From NCBI GenBank assembly GCA_029204225.1, contig MU831924.1, positions 32,717 through 96,716 on the forward strand: a stretch of 64,000 nt of DNA. The letters are read 5' to 3'. Both the position numbers and the translations under genes were made by a program. The notes beneath the pieces were generated by a model. The model was not told the DNA's origin and did not search any database. It saw only the letters and a list, made by a program, of their open reading frames with translations. Origin of the DNA: Diphasiastrum complanatum. Its lineage: Eukaryota > Streptophyta > Lycopodiopsida > Lycopodiales > Lycopodiaceae. How positions within the stretch are numbered: the stretch's first letter is position 1; the number at the start of each line of letters is the position of its first letter. Of the stretch, positions 10,268-19,550 are shown one piece after another.

Positions 10268-10918
10268 TCAGCCTTTATGCTGAAAGCTGAGGGTGTTCTC
10301 CTGATAGTTTCTGTGGAGGGAAGGTCCTAAACTGTAGAGCCAATCTCTCCCGAGAACAATGTCTGTGCGATCTAGGTGCATTATCTGAAAGTTTATTTCA
10401 TCTTGGTACCCCTGAATACCAAGATTTAAGTTACTTACCATAGTTTCCAATATTTTCTTATCTTCACCCTTAGCTAGTGAAACTAGATACCTATGCTGAC
10501 TAGGTACTTCTGGTAGTTTAAGCTTTTTAACCAGGGTGTAGTTGATGAAATTATGGGTTGCCCCATCATCAACCATAACTCTTACTGACTGGTTACCAAC
10601 TTTCCTATGCATACGTAGTAGGCCATGTGGCCCAAAGCTGAAGGGTCTCGCTAGCATTGCAGAGGTTAGCTGGCAACAATGTTCATGGTCTTCATGATAC
10701 ACTTTGATCTCGGAAGCTGCCGAGTCACTGGGGAAACTTACAGTCTGAACAAGATGAACTTGTTTCTTATCTTTTTTATCTTTCTTAGTGAAAGGCCCTT
10801 TGGGACACTGTCTGACTGTGTGTCCCTTGCCCATACACACAAAGCACAAACGTTCTTGTTGGGCTTTCTCAAAATCTTCTGGTTTTAAGGGCTGTTGTCT
10901 CGCCTTCTTCCTACCCAC
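10268..10918 (-). pseudogene. Gypsy-1 Gag zinc knuckle and protease
   Basis: A 216-codon frame with the knuckle CFVCMGKGHTVRQC at residues about 25-38 and the aspartic protease active site VDDGATHNF near residue 116 (Ser of DSG replaced by Asp). The same frame continues upstream of the ATG to about 11018 with a Gag end (TTLEQALRYAQIYDD). The Gag capsid domain expected before that is absent and leader sequence follows instead, consistent with an internal deletion. Confidence 0.88.
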
Positions 10919-11397
10919 TGAATCATCATAGATTTGAGCATATCTGAGAGCTTGCTCAAGGGTAGTAGGCGAGTTTCTCTGGACCTCTACTTTATATTCA
11001 TCTTTTTCACTACCCTGTCAACGCTGGCCCTGCTAGGGAAATTTGCTTTGAAATCCCCTCAAATTTGCTCAGATTTCTCTGGCAAATCGGAGGTAGATAG
11101 CTAATTCTACATCGATGGACCTGCTCGCTGGTTTCTACTCTAATTCCTTTCTGAAATCTTTATCAGATTTCTGAAATCAGAGATAGATTGCTGCCTCTCC
11201 AGCGATTTACCTACATAAGGAATTCTACTTCCCACAACTATAAATTCTCAGTGAATTTTAAGTGTTTGAAGGCTGCACCTACAACGATTCTCCTCCTCTA
11301 TTCGTCTTTGAGAATCTGAGAGATTTTTCCTATCCTCTGATAGCTTTCTCTATTGCTGCTACTAAGCTCCCAAAGATGGAGATGGCTCTGATACCAG

Positions 11398-11755
11398 TGT
11401 AATAGATCCTAACACCACAGTAGAGCAAACACTAACTGATCCACCTGACCTTGCCCACTCCCTGATATAGAGTAAGCCCCTCCTAGCCCAGTGTGAGGAC
11501 TGGTAGCATGCAACTTCCAAGTGTCAGCCACGTGTCACTGACGTGGCCGACTGCATGTCGGGACCCAATTGGGGGCCCTGTCCTGCTGACAGGGTCCCTA
11601 GACTGTGTTAGGCCCGCCATGGCTATGGACCGTGCTGGGGCACACTACTCACACTGTCTTGCCCTGTTGGTCGTGTATGCTGGACACGACCCTGACTGTG
11701 GTATCTGACCTATCTGTGTTCTCTAGGGTTCAGCACTGGTCACGAGCTCGTAACA
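11398..11755 (-). repeat. Gypsy-1 5' LTR
   Basis: Second 358-bp LTR. The initiator-Met tRNA primer site lies directly inside (11384-11397). The adjoining 11,02x-11,383 is untranslated leader without long frames. Confidence 0.95.
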
Positions 11756-11760
11756 CAGTG

Positions 11761-12690
11761 GCATCCTAGATCTAGTCCACAGTGATCTATGTGGACCTAT
11801 GCAGACTAGATCTCTTAGTGGCTACTATTACTTTATTACCTTCATTGATGATTATAGCAGATGCATTTGGATTTATTTCATAAGCAAGAAATCAGATGCT
11901 TTTGCTAAGTTCAGGGAATTCAAGGCTTTAGTTGAAAAGCAAACAGGATGTTGCATCAAGACTTTGAGATCTGATGGAACAAAATTTATTGATTTCTGCA
12001 AATATCAAGGGATCAAGAGGCAGACTACAACACCTTATTCACCACAACAAAATGGAGTTGCAGAACGAACGAACAGATCTATTGTTGAGATGGCCAGGGC
12101 GATGTTCAAAAGCAAGGGTTTGCCGAACACCTTTTGGGTAGAAGCTTGTAGCACAGCTACGCACATCCTGAATCGGTGTCCTACAAAATCTGTGGAAGGT
12201 AAGACACCTCATGAAGCTGTTACTGGGAAGAAACCTAATATTTCTCATTTGAGAGTATTGGTTGTGATGCTTATGCTCATATTCCTGATGAGAAACGAAG
12301 GAAATTGGATGCCAAAGCTGTCAAGTGTATTTTCCTTGGATATGATGAGAAGGCCAAGGCATATAGGATGTGTGACACAAATGCAAAGAAGCTTGTGATT
12401 TCTAGGGATGCTACATTTGACAAGATGGGCCGAGGTGAACAATTTGAAGTAATCACTGAACCTTTTGATGAGGGAGCGAAGTACAGGTCAAGAAGGAAGT
12501 GGATTTTGATACGGAAAATCCATTGGACAAAGGCAAGCCTGATGCTGAAATCCCCAAGAGAGTACCTAAATGGTACTTATCAGTCACAAATGGTGCAAAG
12601 AAGGGAGATACTCCCGAATCTAGCGAGCAGGGAGAGCTTATAAGATCAAGTAGAAATCGAAAACCTCCTACAAGATTAGAGATGAGAATC
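11761..12690 (+). pseudogene. Copia-1 integrase core (broken)
   Basis: The copia frame resumes directly after the gypsy target duplication (LDLVHSDLCGPMQ). The D,D-35-E core continues in 11799-12398 (FIDDYSRCIWIYF; LRSDGTKF, where the usual GGE is changed; PQQNGVAERTNRS), then shifts into 12305-12643 and 12499-12693 for the integrase C-terminus and Gly/Ser linker. At least two frameshifts are needed. Confidence 0.9.
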
Positions 12691-12698
12691 TAGCCCTA

Positions 12699-14242
12699 AT
12701 GGGTTCTGTGCTCAAGGCTCAAGAACCAAAAACTTTCGATAAAGCAAAGGAGCACAAGGAGTGGCGTGAAGCTATGGAAACAGAAATGGAAGCTATATCA
12801 AAAAATAGGACGTGGAACCTGGTTGAGCTACCCCTGATGGTAAGACGCCTATCACTTGCAAATGGATATACAAGATCAAATATGGAGCTGATGGGCAACT
12901 CAACAAGTACAAAGCACGGTTGGTTGCGAGAGGATTTGAGCAACAGGAAGGTATTGATTTTGAGGAAACCTTCGCACCCGTAGCTAAGATGGTAACTATA
13001 CGTTCTATCATTGCTATTTCTGCTTTCTATGGTTGGAAGATCCAGCAAATGGACGTTAAATCTGCTTTTCTTAATGGAGTGCTGGATGAAGAAGTGTACT
13101 TAGTACAACCTCAAGGATTTGTTGAGCCAGGGAGAGAGCATCTTGTTTGTAAGCTGAACAAAGCTAATTATGGATTGAAGCAAGCACCACGAGCGTGGTA
13201 CTCTTGCATTGATGAACACTTTAAGCGAAGGGGAATGGTAAAGAGTGATGCTGATCCTCACCTTTACATCCTAAGGCAAGATTCAAATATAGTGTTCATT
13301 GTGTTGTACGTGGATGATTTGATTATTACAGGAAGTAATGAGAGCTTAATTGATGAAATCAAATCAGATCGTTCCAATGCCTTTGACATGAGTGATCTAG
13401 GATTGATGCACTATTGTCTTGGCATTGAAGTATGGCAAAAGGAAGACATGGTCTTTCTTACACAAAGCAAATATGCACGAGATTTTCTTTATAAGTTCAA
13501 TATGCAGGATTGTAAGCCTTTGAGTACACCTATGGATGTCAACACGAAGCTTACTACATATGATGAATCTGAAAAAGAAGATGCTTATTTGTATAGACAG
13601 CTGTTGGTGGGTAGTTCGATTTATTTGACACACACACGACCTGATATTTCTTATGATGCTGGTGTTGTTAGTCAATTTATGCAAGATCCTAGTCAAGCAC
13701 ACTGGAAGTCTGACTCTGTATTCTCAACGAGGGACATTGAATTTTGGTTTGAAGTATGATCAGCCTGAAGCGCCAATATTGGTAGGATATACAGATGCCG
13801 ATTGGGCAGGTAATATTGATGACAGAAGATCTACCAGTGGTCGTACATTCAGTTATGGTACAGCTGCAGTTTCATGGAGCAGCAAAAAGCAACCTACAGT
13901 AGCCTTATCCTCGACAGAAGCTGAATATCGAGCACTCAGCAATGCTACACAAGAAGCGGTATGGTTACGAAGATTGCTTGTGGATTTAGGTCAACCAGGG
14001 GTGGATGCGACTACTATATCTTGCGACAATCAAAGCTGCATTCACCTTGCCAAAAATCCAGTTTTACAAGCTCAAACCAAGCACATCGGAATACATTATC
14101 ATTTTGTTCGAGAGAAAATGATGGAGCCATTGATCTTGTTTTCTGTAAATCTGAAGATCAAGTGGCAGATATTTTTACTAAGTCATTAGGTAGATGTAAA
14201 TTTGAAAAGTTTCGTACTCTACTAGGAATAGTTTATCATTGA
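12699..14242 (+). pseudogene. Copia-1 reverse transcriptase and RNase H (broken)
   Basis: 12699-12900 holds the RT N-terminus (EWREAMETEMEAI). 12920-13759 holds most of RT (FEETFAPVAKM, MDVKSAFLNG, YGLKQAPRAWY, catalytic YVDDL near 13310, LGIEVWQ). 13653-14189 and 13961-14242 hold RNase H (DADWAGNIDDRRSTSGR, ALSSTEAEY, then VADIFTKSL). The final stop TGA at 14240-14242 abuts the polypurine tract. RT catalytic residues are present, but three or more frameshifts break the chain. Confidence 0.92.
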
Positions 14243-14249
14243 GGGAGAG

Positions 14250-14531
14250 TGCTAGAAATCAATGATAAACTTCATTGTTACACTTCTTAGTTACTGTTCA
14301 CAATGTACTTTATTATTGACAACTATTACCAGCTGTAACTAGCCGTAGGCTAGTCTAGTAGTCTACTCCTAGGTTTTCTCTCTCTGTCAGGGTTCAGGGT
14401 TTATTTGTACATTTTACATTCAGTATGCATACAGTGTAATAGAGTGTTGAGTGAGAGTGCATGTTCTTCTTTCGCCTTCTTTGGTGATTGCTTATGGTGA
14501 ATGCTTGATGTTGCTTATCTGATTATTGACA
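14250..14531 (+). repeat. Copia-1 3' LTR
   Basis: 282 bp, starts TGCTAGAAATC (one change from the 5' LTR) and ends TTATTGACA. Confidence 0.95.
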
Positions 14532-14623
14532 GAATCATACATGTAAAAGCAAGGGGGTTTGAGAGACATTCCTGCAATCCTATGATGAGAAACATGGTTC
14601 ATGAGTTTTTTCATAAGTGGTGC

Positions 14624-15605
14624 TGTCAGAATTTGTGATATAAATTCTAGATGGAGTTACTAGTCCTACTAGCACTCACACAAAACCAAGCATAGAGAGA
14701 ATTCAGATCATAGGAGAATTGAGCAATTGCTCTAGCTTATTGAATTGAATGGAATAATTGTGGTGGGGCACCAACCTTCTGCCGCCTCGGAAGTGCCTGC
14801 ACCAGCTACTGCTGCCCTCAGACGTGCCTGTTTAGATGTGCATGCACCTGAAAAACACCTGTTCAGATCTGCCTGTCTCAGAAATCACTTGTTCAGATAC
14901 TACCTTCCTCAGATGTTGCAAGTGTCTTGCGGAGACTAACTGCCACCTACAATGTTTGATCAGCCAAACTAAGATCTATTCTGATTCAGATCTGTCGACA
15001 ACCAGTAACTTTTCGTCAATCTTCTCCTAGAAGATTCTCGTTGTTTTCCTAACAACGTTGACTCCACATGCAGCTTCAGCTCCTCCAATCTGATTGCACA
15101 CCTGCAAATACAAACTCTCTCTCTCACCAAAGAGCCTGCTCTGATACCATGTCAGAATTTGTGATACAAATTCTAGATGGAGTTACTAGTCCTACTAGCA
15201 CTCACACAAAACCAAGCATAGAGAGAATTCAGATCATAGGAGAATTGAGCAATTGCTCTAGCTCATTGAATTGAATGGAATAATTGTGGTGGGGCACCAG
15301 CCTTCTTAAATAGTTTCTCTAATGATTGATAAAAGCTAATGAGCCTAAAGTAAATAGCAAAAGACAAAAAGCTAATTGCTATAATTACTACCTATATTGG
15401 GTAAACACCCAAAATGAGTTTCTAAGTGATAAAAGCAAATCCTATTCTAGTAGTAGTGCACCCACCTAACTAAAAAATGAATTTACTATTAGTAGTAATG
15501 ATCCTAAAATATGACTTACTATAAATAGTAATGGCCTCTAAAAATAGCACCTAGGCATGGCCAAACTATCATTAAGGGGTGTCAAATAAACATTACTTTC
15601 TAACA
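14624..15605 (-). mobile_element. Severely deleted LTR retrotransposon (minus strand)
   Basis: A complete 456-bp LTR at 15150-15605 (+ strand TGTCAGAATT to TTTCTAACA) is adjoined at 15135-15149 by CCTGCTCTGATACCA, the complement of an initiator-Met primer site, so the element reads leftward. About 370 bp of leader (14781-15149) then joins the outer 157 bp of the other LTR (14624-14780, homologous to 15150-15306). All genes and the rest of the 3' LTR are deleted. Flanks GGTGC (14619-14623) and GGTGT (15606-15610) fit a 5-bp duplication with one change, so both outer ends are original and the loss was internal. Confidence 0.85.
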
Positions 15606-16479
15606 GGTGTTGTGCAGTAGAACCAAATTGTAGGATAAGTAGGAGAATTTTATGTGAACTTTGAGTTATTTTAGGATAATCAGAAGACATCTTTCTCAAC
15701 TTTAATCTGTGAAAACCATTGAGCTATATAAAAAGACATTAAGAAGGAACCACCCTTTTAATCAAGAGTTATAATGAGGATGAAAAAAGAAAATAATCAA
15801 GCTAATGAAGGTTAGGATGAATCTGTAGAATGATTTCAGAGTTGAAAGAAGTTGTCAGCTTAATGTTCGAGTAAAATTTATTGTTTTGCAAGCCAGTAAT
15901 GGAATTGTAACATTTATGACAAATGGGATCAAGTTTGTTGGGATGAACTGGTAAGAATAAACCATACTATTGCTTTAGAATAAAACAATATCAGTTCAGT
16001 TCAAAATTGTAATTAGGTGGATTAGAAGGAATTCTCCAAAAAGACAATTTAGGCGCAATCAGAAACACGAGTTTAGAGTGTGCCAAACACTCTTTCATCG
16101 TTGCACTTACCTTGACCTTAAAATGATGGTAATTGAGCAAGGTATAGTGTGAAATAGGATATCATGACAGTCGATATTGGTGGTAGGGGTTAGCCGACAT
16201 GACAATCTGACTCCCAACCTTGCATCCATAATTCAGGAATCATGACCTATTTTTGAAGAATGAAGTTGATTTAAGAGCAAAAACAACAACAAAAAGTGGA
16301 AGAGAAAATAAACTAGGATGGCTTTTTGTGTGAAATTTTTTTTTCAGAGTTGGAATTGTTATTAGTCTTTAAACATGTCGTTGCCTTCTTGTCTTATAAA
16401 AGGTGGCTCTCTCTCTCAAGTATAATAAAACATCAGCACTTCATTTGGAGAAATTATCACATGCTCAGGTGCTCTTGAA
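15606..16479. other. Intron sequence without recognised feature
   Basis: AT-rich sequence between two retroelement remnants. No long frame, RNA gene or repeat pair recognised. Confidence 0.5.
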
Positions 16480-17745
16480 AGTGATTACACACACGAGGGA
16501 TACATAAAAGTTGCATGTATGATGGAGAAGTTATTTGTCGTTGTTGCATTGTGCAAGAAATCAACGGTAGCTTGCACCTTAAGACCTTTGAGTCTGACAA
16601 AAACTAGCGAACGTGCCTGAAAGCCATACATCAACAAAAACAAACTAAATTTAGTGATAAAATCCTTCGCACTATTGTGGAACTCAACCATTGGGAGGTA
16701 CTTTTCCTAATCAGACCGTCTATGAGATACATATGCTCAAAGCATATCCTCCATAGTCTGGTTGATACATTTTGTTTGCCCGTCGGATTTTGGGTGATCC
16801 AAAGAAAGTTTTTCAAATAGTGATTGCCAAAAATTGCTAATGAACTTGGAGTCTTGATCACTAATATATCGTTTGGCAAGCCATACAATCCGAACAACTT
16901 TTCAACGAAAGGTTGGGCTAATTCAGGTGCCTTGAAAGTAGATTTAGTTGGTATAAATTGCACCAATTTGGTTAGCCTATCAACCACCACTCAAATGGTG
17001 TCATGATGTTTTCGGTCTTAGGGAGTCTAGTCACAAAATTCATTCTTATTGGGATTTCCAAAGGATGTAAAAGACCCAAAACTTTGAATCTAGTTGCTTT
17101 ATTGAACGGGCATTGAACATATGCCTCGACATGACCTTTCATCTTTGGCCAATAAAAACTATGTTTAACAAGGGCCAGTGTCCTCTGTATGCCAAGGTGA
17201 CCAGCACAAGGGTTGTCATGACACTATTGTAGGATTTGAGCCTTAAGGTCCTCCCCGTTTGGCACATATACCTTTCCCTTCTAGAAAAGCAAGCCTTTCC
17301 TTATGGAATATTCATTTAATATCTAATCATTTCAAGAACTCTAGAAATCTTGCATCTCAAGGTCTTCACTGGATCTAGAATTCCTTGCCATGACATCTAG
17401 CTAGATTCGACCGAAATGCCCATCGGTCCGACAAAGATCTCAAAGTGAAAGATACAAATCGGATTAGATCTTAGCAAAGCATAACCGATCAACCTCTCCA
17501 ATTCAACTCAAAGCATCAATTACATAGTCTGACGTACCTTTATGATACTTAATGTCGAACTCTGTGAATGAATTCCAACAACCTAGCCTTATGGCCTCTT
17601 AGGTCAACAACATCACATATGTACTAAAGGGATCGATGATCAATCATCACCGTAAATTTGGCACCTTATAAATAATGCCTCCAAATTTTCAAGGCATAAA
17701 TGACTACAAAAAGTTCCTTCTCATAGGTAGAATACCTACACTGAG
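16480..17745 (-). pseudogene. Gypsy-2: decayed gypsy integrase and RNase H fragment
   Basis: The minus strand reads RNase H near 17400-17740 (STYEKELFVVIYALKIWRHYL in pieces), then integrase at 16990-16631 (VVDRLTKLVQFIPTKSTFKA, LFGLYGLPNDI) and 16691-16485 (FLLMYGFQARSLV). Many stops and frameshifts show an old copy. No LTRs are found, and the fragment ends about 45 bp before the copia-2 LTR. Confidence 0.8.
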
Positions 17746-17787
17746 CAAATGTGTAGGTATTCAACTACACATTGTAAATGGGTATAT

Positions 17788-18185
17788 TGAAGAATTATGA
17801 GACCTAGCTATGGAGTATCTTAACTCAGATGCTAGATCAACCATGAAAGCTTGAGAAAACTTGGCTATGGAAATATCACACACAAGGAGAATTGCATGAG
17901 CATCTCACAAACTCAAAAGTGTCAAGAAGAAATGAATTGCTAGAGAGAGAGAGGAGGGCGTGGGTCCTCCAAATCCCTTGTGAGGCAAGCACCTCCTTTA
18001 CATGCATGGAAAGTCTAGGTGTCAACCATAGGAGTGAGCTACTTGGCCAAGTGGGCCACTTGCACTAATTTACATAAGTTAACAAAAGGGGGGGTCATGC
18101 ATTTAATTAAAACATGCCCCATGAGTTATGTACAACTTAACTAATGCTTAGCCAAAAGGGGTAAAATAGGCATTACTCTTCAACA
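17788..18185 (-). repeat. Copia-2 3' LTR
   Basis: 398 bp; + strand TGAAGAATTATG to CTCTTCAACA. The pol stop codon (18180-18182) lies inside it. Confidence 0.97.
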
Positions 18186-19550
18186 CCCTCCCTTAATGGC
18201 AATTTTATTCAAACTGACACCCAACAAAGTTCTGAACTTTTCAAACTTATCTTTACTAAGTGGTTTAGTAAAAATATCAGCTGTCTGGTCGTTGGTGTCA
18301 CAATAAACTAGCTCGATCTCCCCACTGTGCACTTTCTCTCGTATAAAATGCTGGTCCACCTCTATATGTTTTGTCCGTGCATGATAGACTGGATTCCTTG
18401 CAAGCTGAATGCAGCTTTGGTTATCACAATGTAACAATGTAGGTCTTACTTGAGCAATCTGCATGTCCTCAAGTAGACGGCGTAACCAAATGGCTTCACA
18501 GGCGGACCTCGTAGTCGCCCTGTACTCAGCTTCGGTAGACGATAGAGCAATAGTAGGCTGCTTCTTACTGCACCACGATATAGCCCCTGAACCTAGGCTG
18601 AAACAATAGCCTGTCGTCGATCTCCGATCGTCTCTATCACCTGCCCAATCAGAATCTGAATAGCCTTCCAGCTGAAGGTTCCCGTCATCCGTGTATCCAA
18701 TCCCATAAGTCACTGTCCCTCTCACATATCGTAAGATCCGCTTGGCTGCCTTCCAATGTGCTTCGGTAGGCTTACACATGTATTGACTTGCGATTCCAAC
18801 CGCATAAGCAATATCTGGCCTGGTGGTAGTAAGGTAAATCAGGCTGCCCACTAACTGACGATAGAGCGTCTCATCTGCAAATGCTAGACCATCATCTTTT
18901 GATGGCTTGTTGCTTGCATCCATGGGTGTGCTGATTGGTTTGCTTTCTTGCATGTTAAACCTCTTCAATAATTTCTGTGCATACTTTGCCTGTGAGATAA
19001 AAAGACAACGCTTTCCTTTCCAAACTTCAACTCCTAGGCAATAGTGTAGCAAACCCAAATCTTTCATTTCAAACTCATTAGAAAGATTCTTCTTAACACA
19101 AGCAATAAGCTTCTTATTGCTTCCCGTGATGAGTAGATCATCCACATAGAGCACAACAACCACAAAGTCTTCTCCTTCCCTGAAGACATAAAGATTGCAA
19201 TCAGACTTACTCTTCTCAAACCCTTGCCTTGCAAAGTACTCATCAATTCGGCTATACCAAGCCCTTGGCGCCTGTTTGAGCCCATACAAAGCTTTCCTAA
19301 GCCTGCAAACCAGATTCTCCTTGCCTGTTACTTCAAATCCCTGCGGTTGTTCCATGTAAACCTCCTCCTGTAGGTGCCCATTAAGAAAGGCACTCTTGAC
19401 ATCCATTTGATGGACATCCCAATCAAAATATGAGGCTATAGCCAAAACGGTCCTGATAGATGTCATTTTAGCAACAGGTGCGCCCCTCTTGCTGAGCATA
19501 GCCTTTCGCCACCAACCTTGCCTTGTACTTGTCCACTGTTCCATTGGCAT
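18180..19550 (-). CDS. Copia-2 reverse transcriptase and RNase H frame
   Basis: A 456-codon frame. Homology to copia RT begins at residue 24 (APVAKM, about nt 19481); residues 1-23 are an out-of-frame reading of the upstream RT start. Motifs: MDVKSAFLNG (residues about 49-58), YGLKQAPRAWY, catalytic YVDD (about 132-135), then RNase H DSDWAGDRDDRRSTTG, ALSSTEAEY, HCDNQSCI and VADIFTKPL-like TADIFTKPL. It would copy element RNA to cDNA in virus-like particles. The frame runs through the polypurine tract and stops a few bases inside the 3' LTR. All catalytic motifs are present, but no complete polyprotein is made because of the lesion near 19482. Confidence 0.95.
   Translation of the reverse strand: MPMEQWTSTRQGWWRKAMLSKRGAPVAKMTSIRTVLAIASYFDWDVHQMDVKSAFLNGHLQEEVYMEQPQGFEVTGKENLVCRLRKALYGLKQAPRAWYSRIDEYFARQGFEKSKSDCNLYVFREGEDFVVVVLYVDDLLITGSNKKLIACVKKNLSNEFEMKDLGLLHYCLGVEVWKGKRCLFISQAKYAQKLLKRFNMQESKPISTPMDASNKPSKDDGLAFADETLYRQLVGSLIYLTTTRPDIAYAVGIASQYMCKPTEAHWKAAKRILRYVRGTVTYGIGYTDDGNLQLEGYSDSDWAGDRDDRRSTTGYCFSLGSGAISWCSKKQPTIALSSTEAEYRATTRSACEAIWLRRLLEDMQIAQVRPTLLHCDNQSCIQLARNPVYHARTKHIEVDQHFIREKVHSGEIELVYCDTNDQTADIFTKPLSKDKFEKFRTLLGVSLNKIAIKGGC

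Larger units (their letters stand above)
6723..11755 (-). mobile_element. Gypsy-1: chromovirus (Ty3/gypsy with chromodomain) nested in copia-1
   Basis: Two 358-bp LTRs (6723-7080 and 11398-11755) flank 4.3 kb of minus-strand coding sequence. The perfect 5-bp duplication CAGTG (6718-6722 and 11756-11760) marks insertion into the copia integrase region. On the minus strand the 5' LTR is at the right, followed by a primer site reading TGGTATCAGAGCC (11384-11396). A polypurine tract AAGGGGGAGGGAG (7081-7093) precedes the 3' LTR. Order is gag end, protease, RT, RNase H, integrase, chromodomain. The N-terminal capsid part of Gag is missing: only about 100 codons' worth of Gag end precedes the zinc knuckle. 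LTRs differ at 20 of 358 positions by my count. The sequence is more GC-rich than its copia host. Confidence 0.95.
4501..14531 (+). mobile_element. Copia-1: Ty1/copia LTR retrotransposon interrupted by a gypsy element
   Basis: Two 282-bp LTRs (4501-4782 and 14250-14531) begin TG and end CA and differ at 9 positions by my count (about 96.8% identical). A primer-binding site TGGTATCAGAGCTGCG follows the 5' LTR at 4783, complementary to initiator Met tRNA. A purine tract GAGGGAGAG (14241-14249) precedes the 3' LTR. Flanks GAAAC and GAATC are an imperfect 5-bp duplication. Gene order is gag, protease, integrase, reverse transcriptase, RNase H, which defines copia. A gypsy element (6723-11755) splits the integrase region; without it and one duplication copy the element would be 4,993 bp. 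Frameshifts and stops make it non-autonomous. It lies in sense orientation inside the host gene's large intron. Confidence 0.95.
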
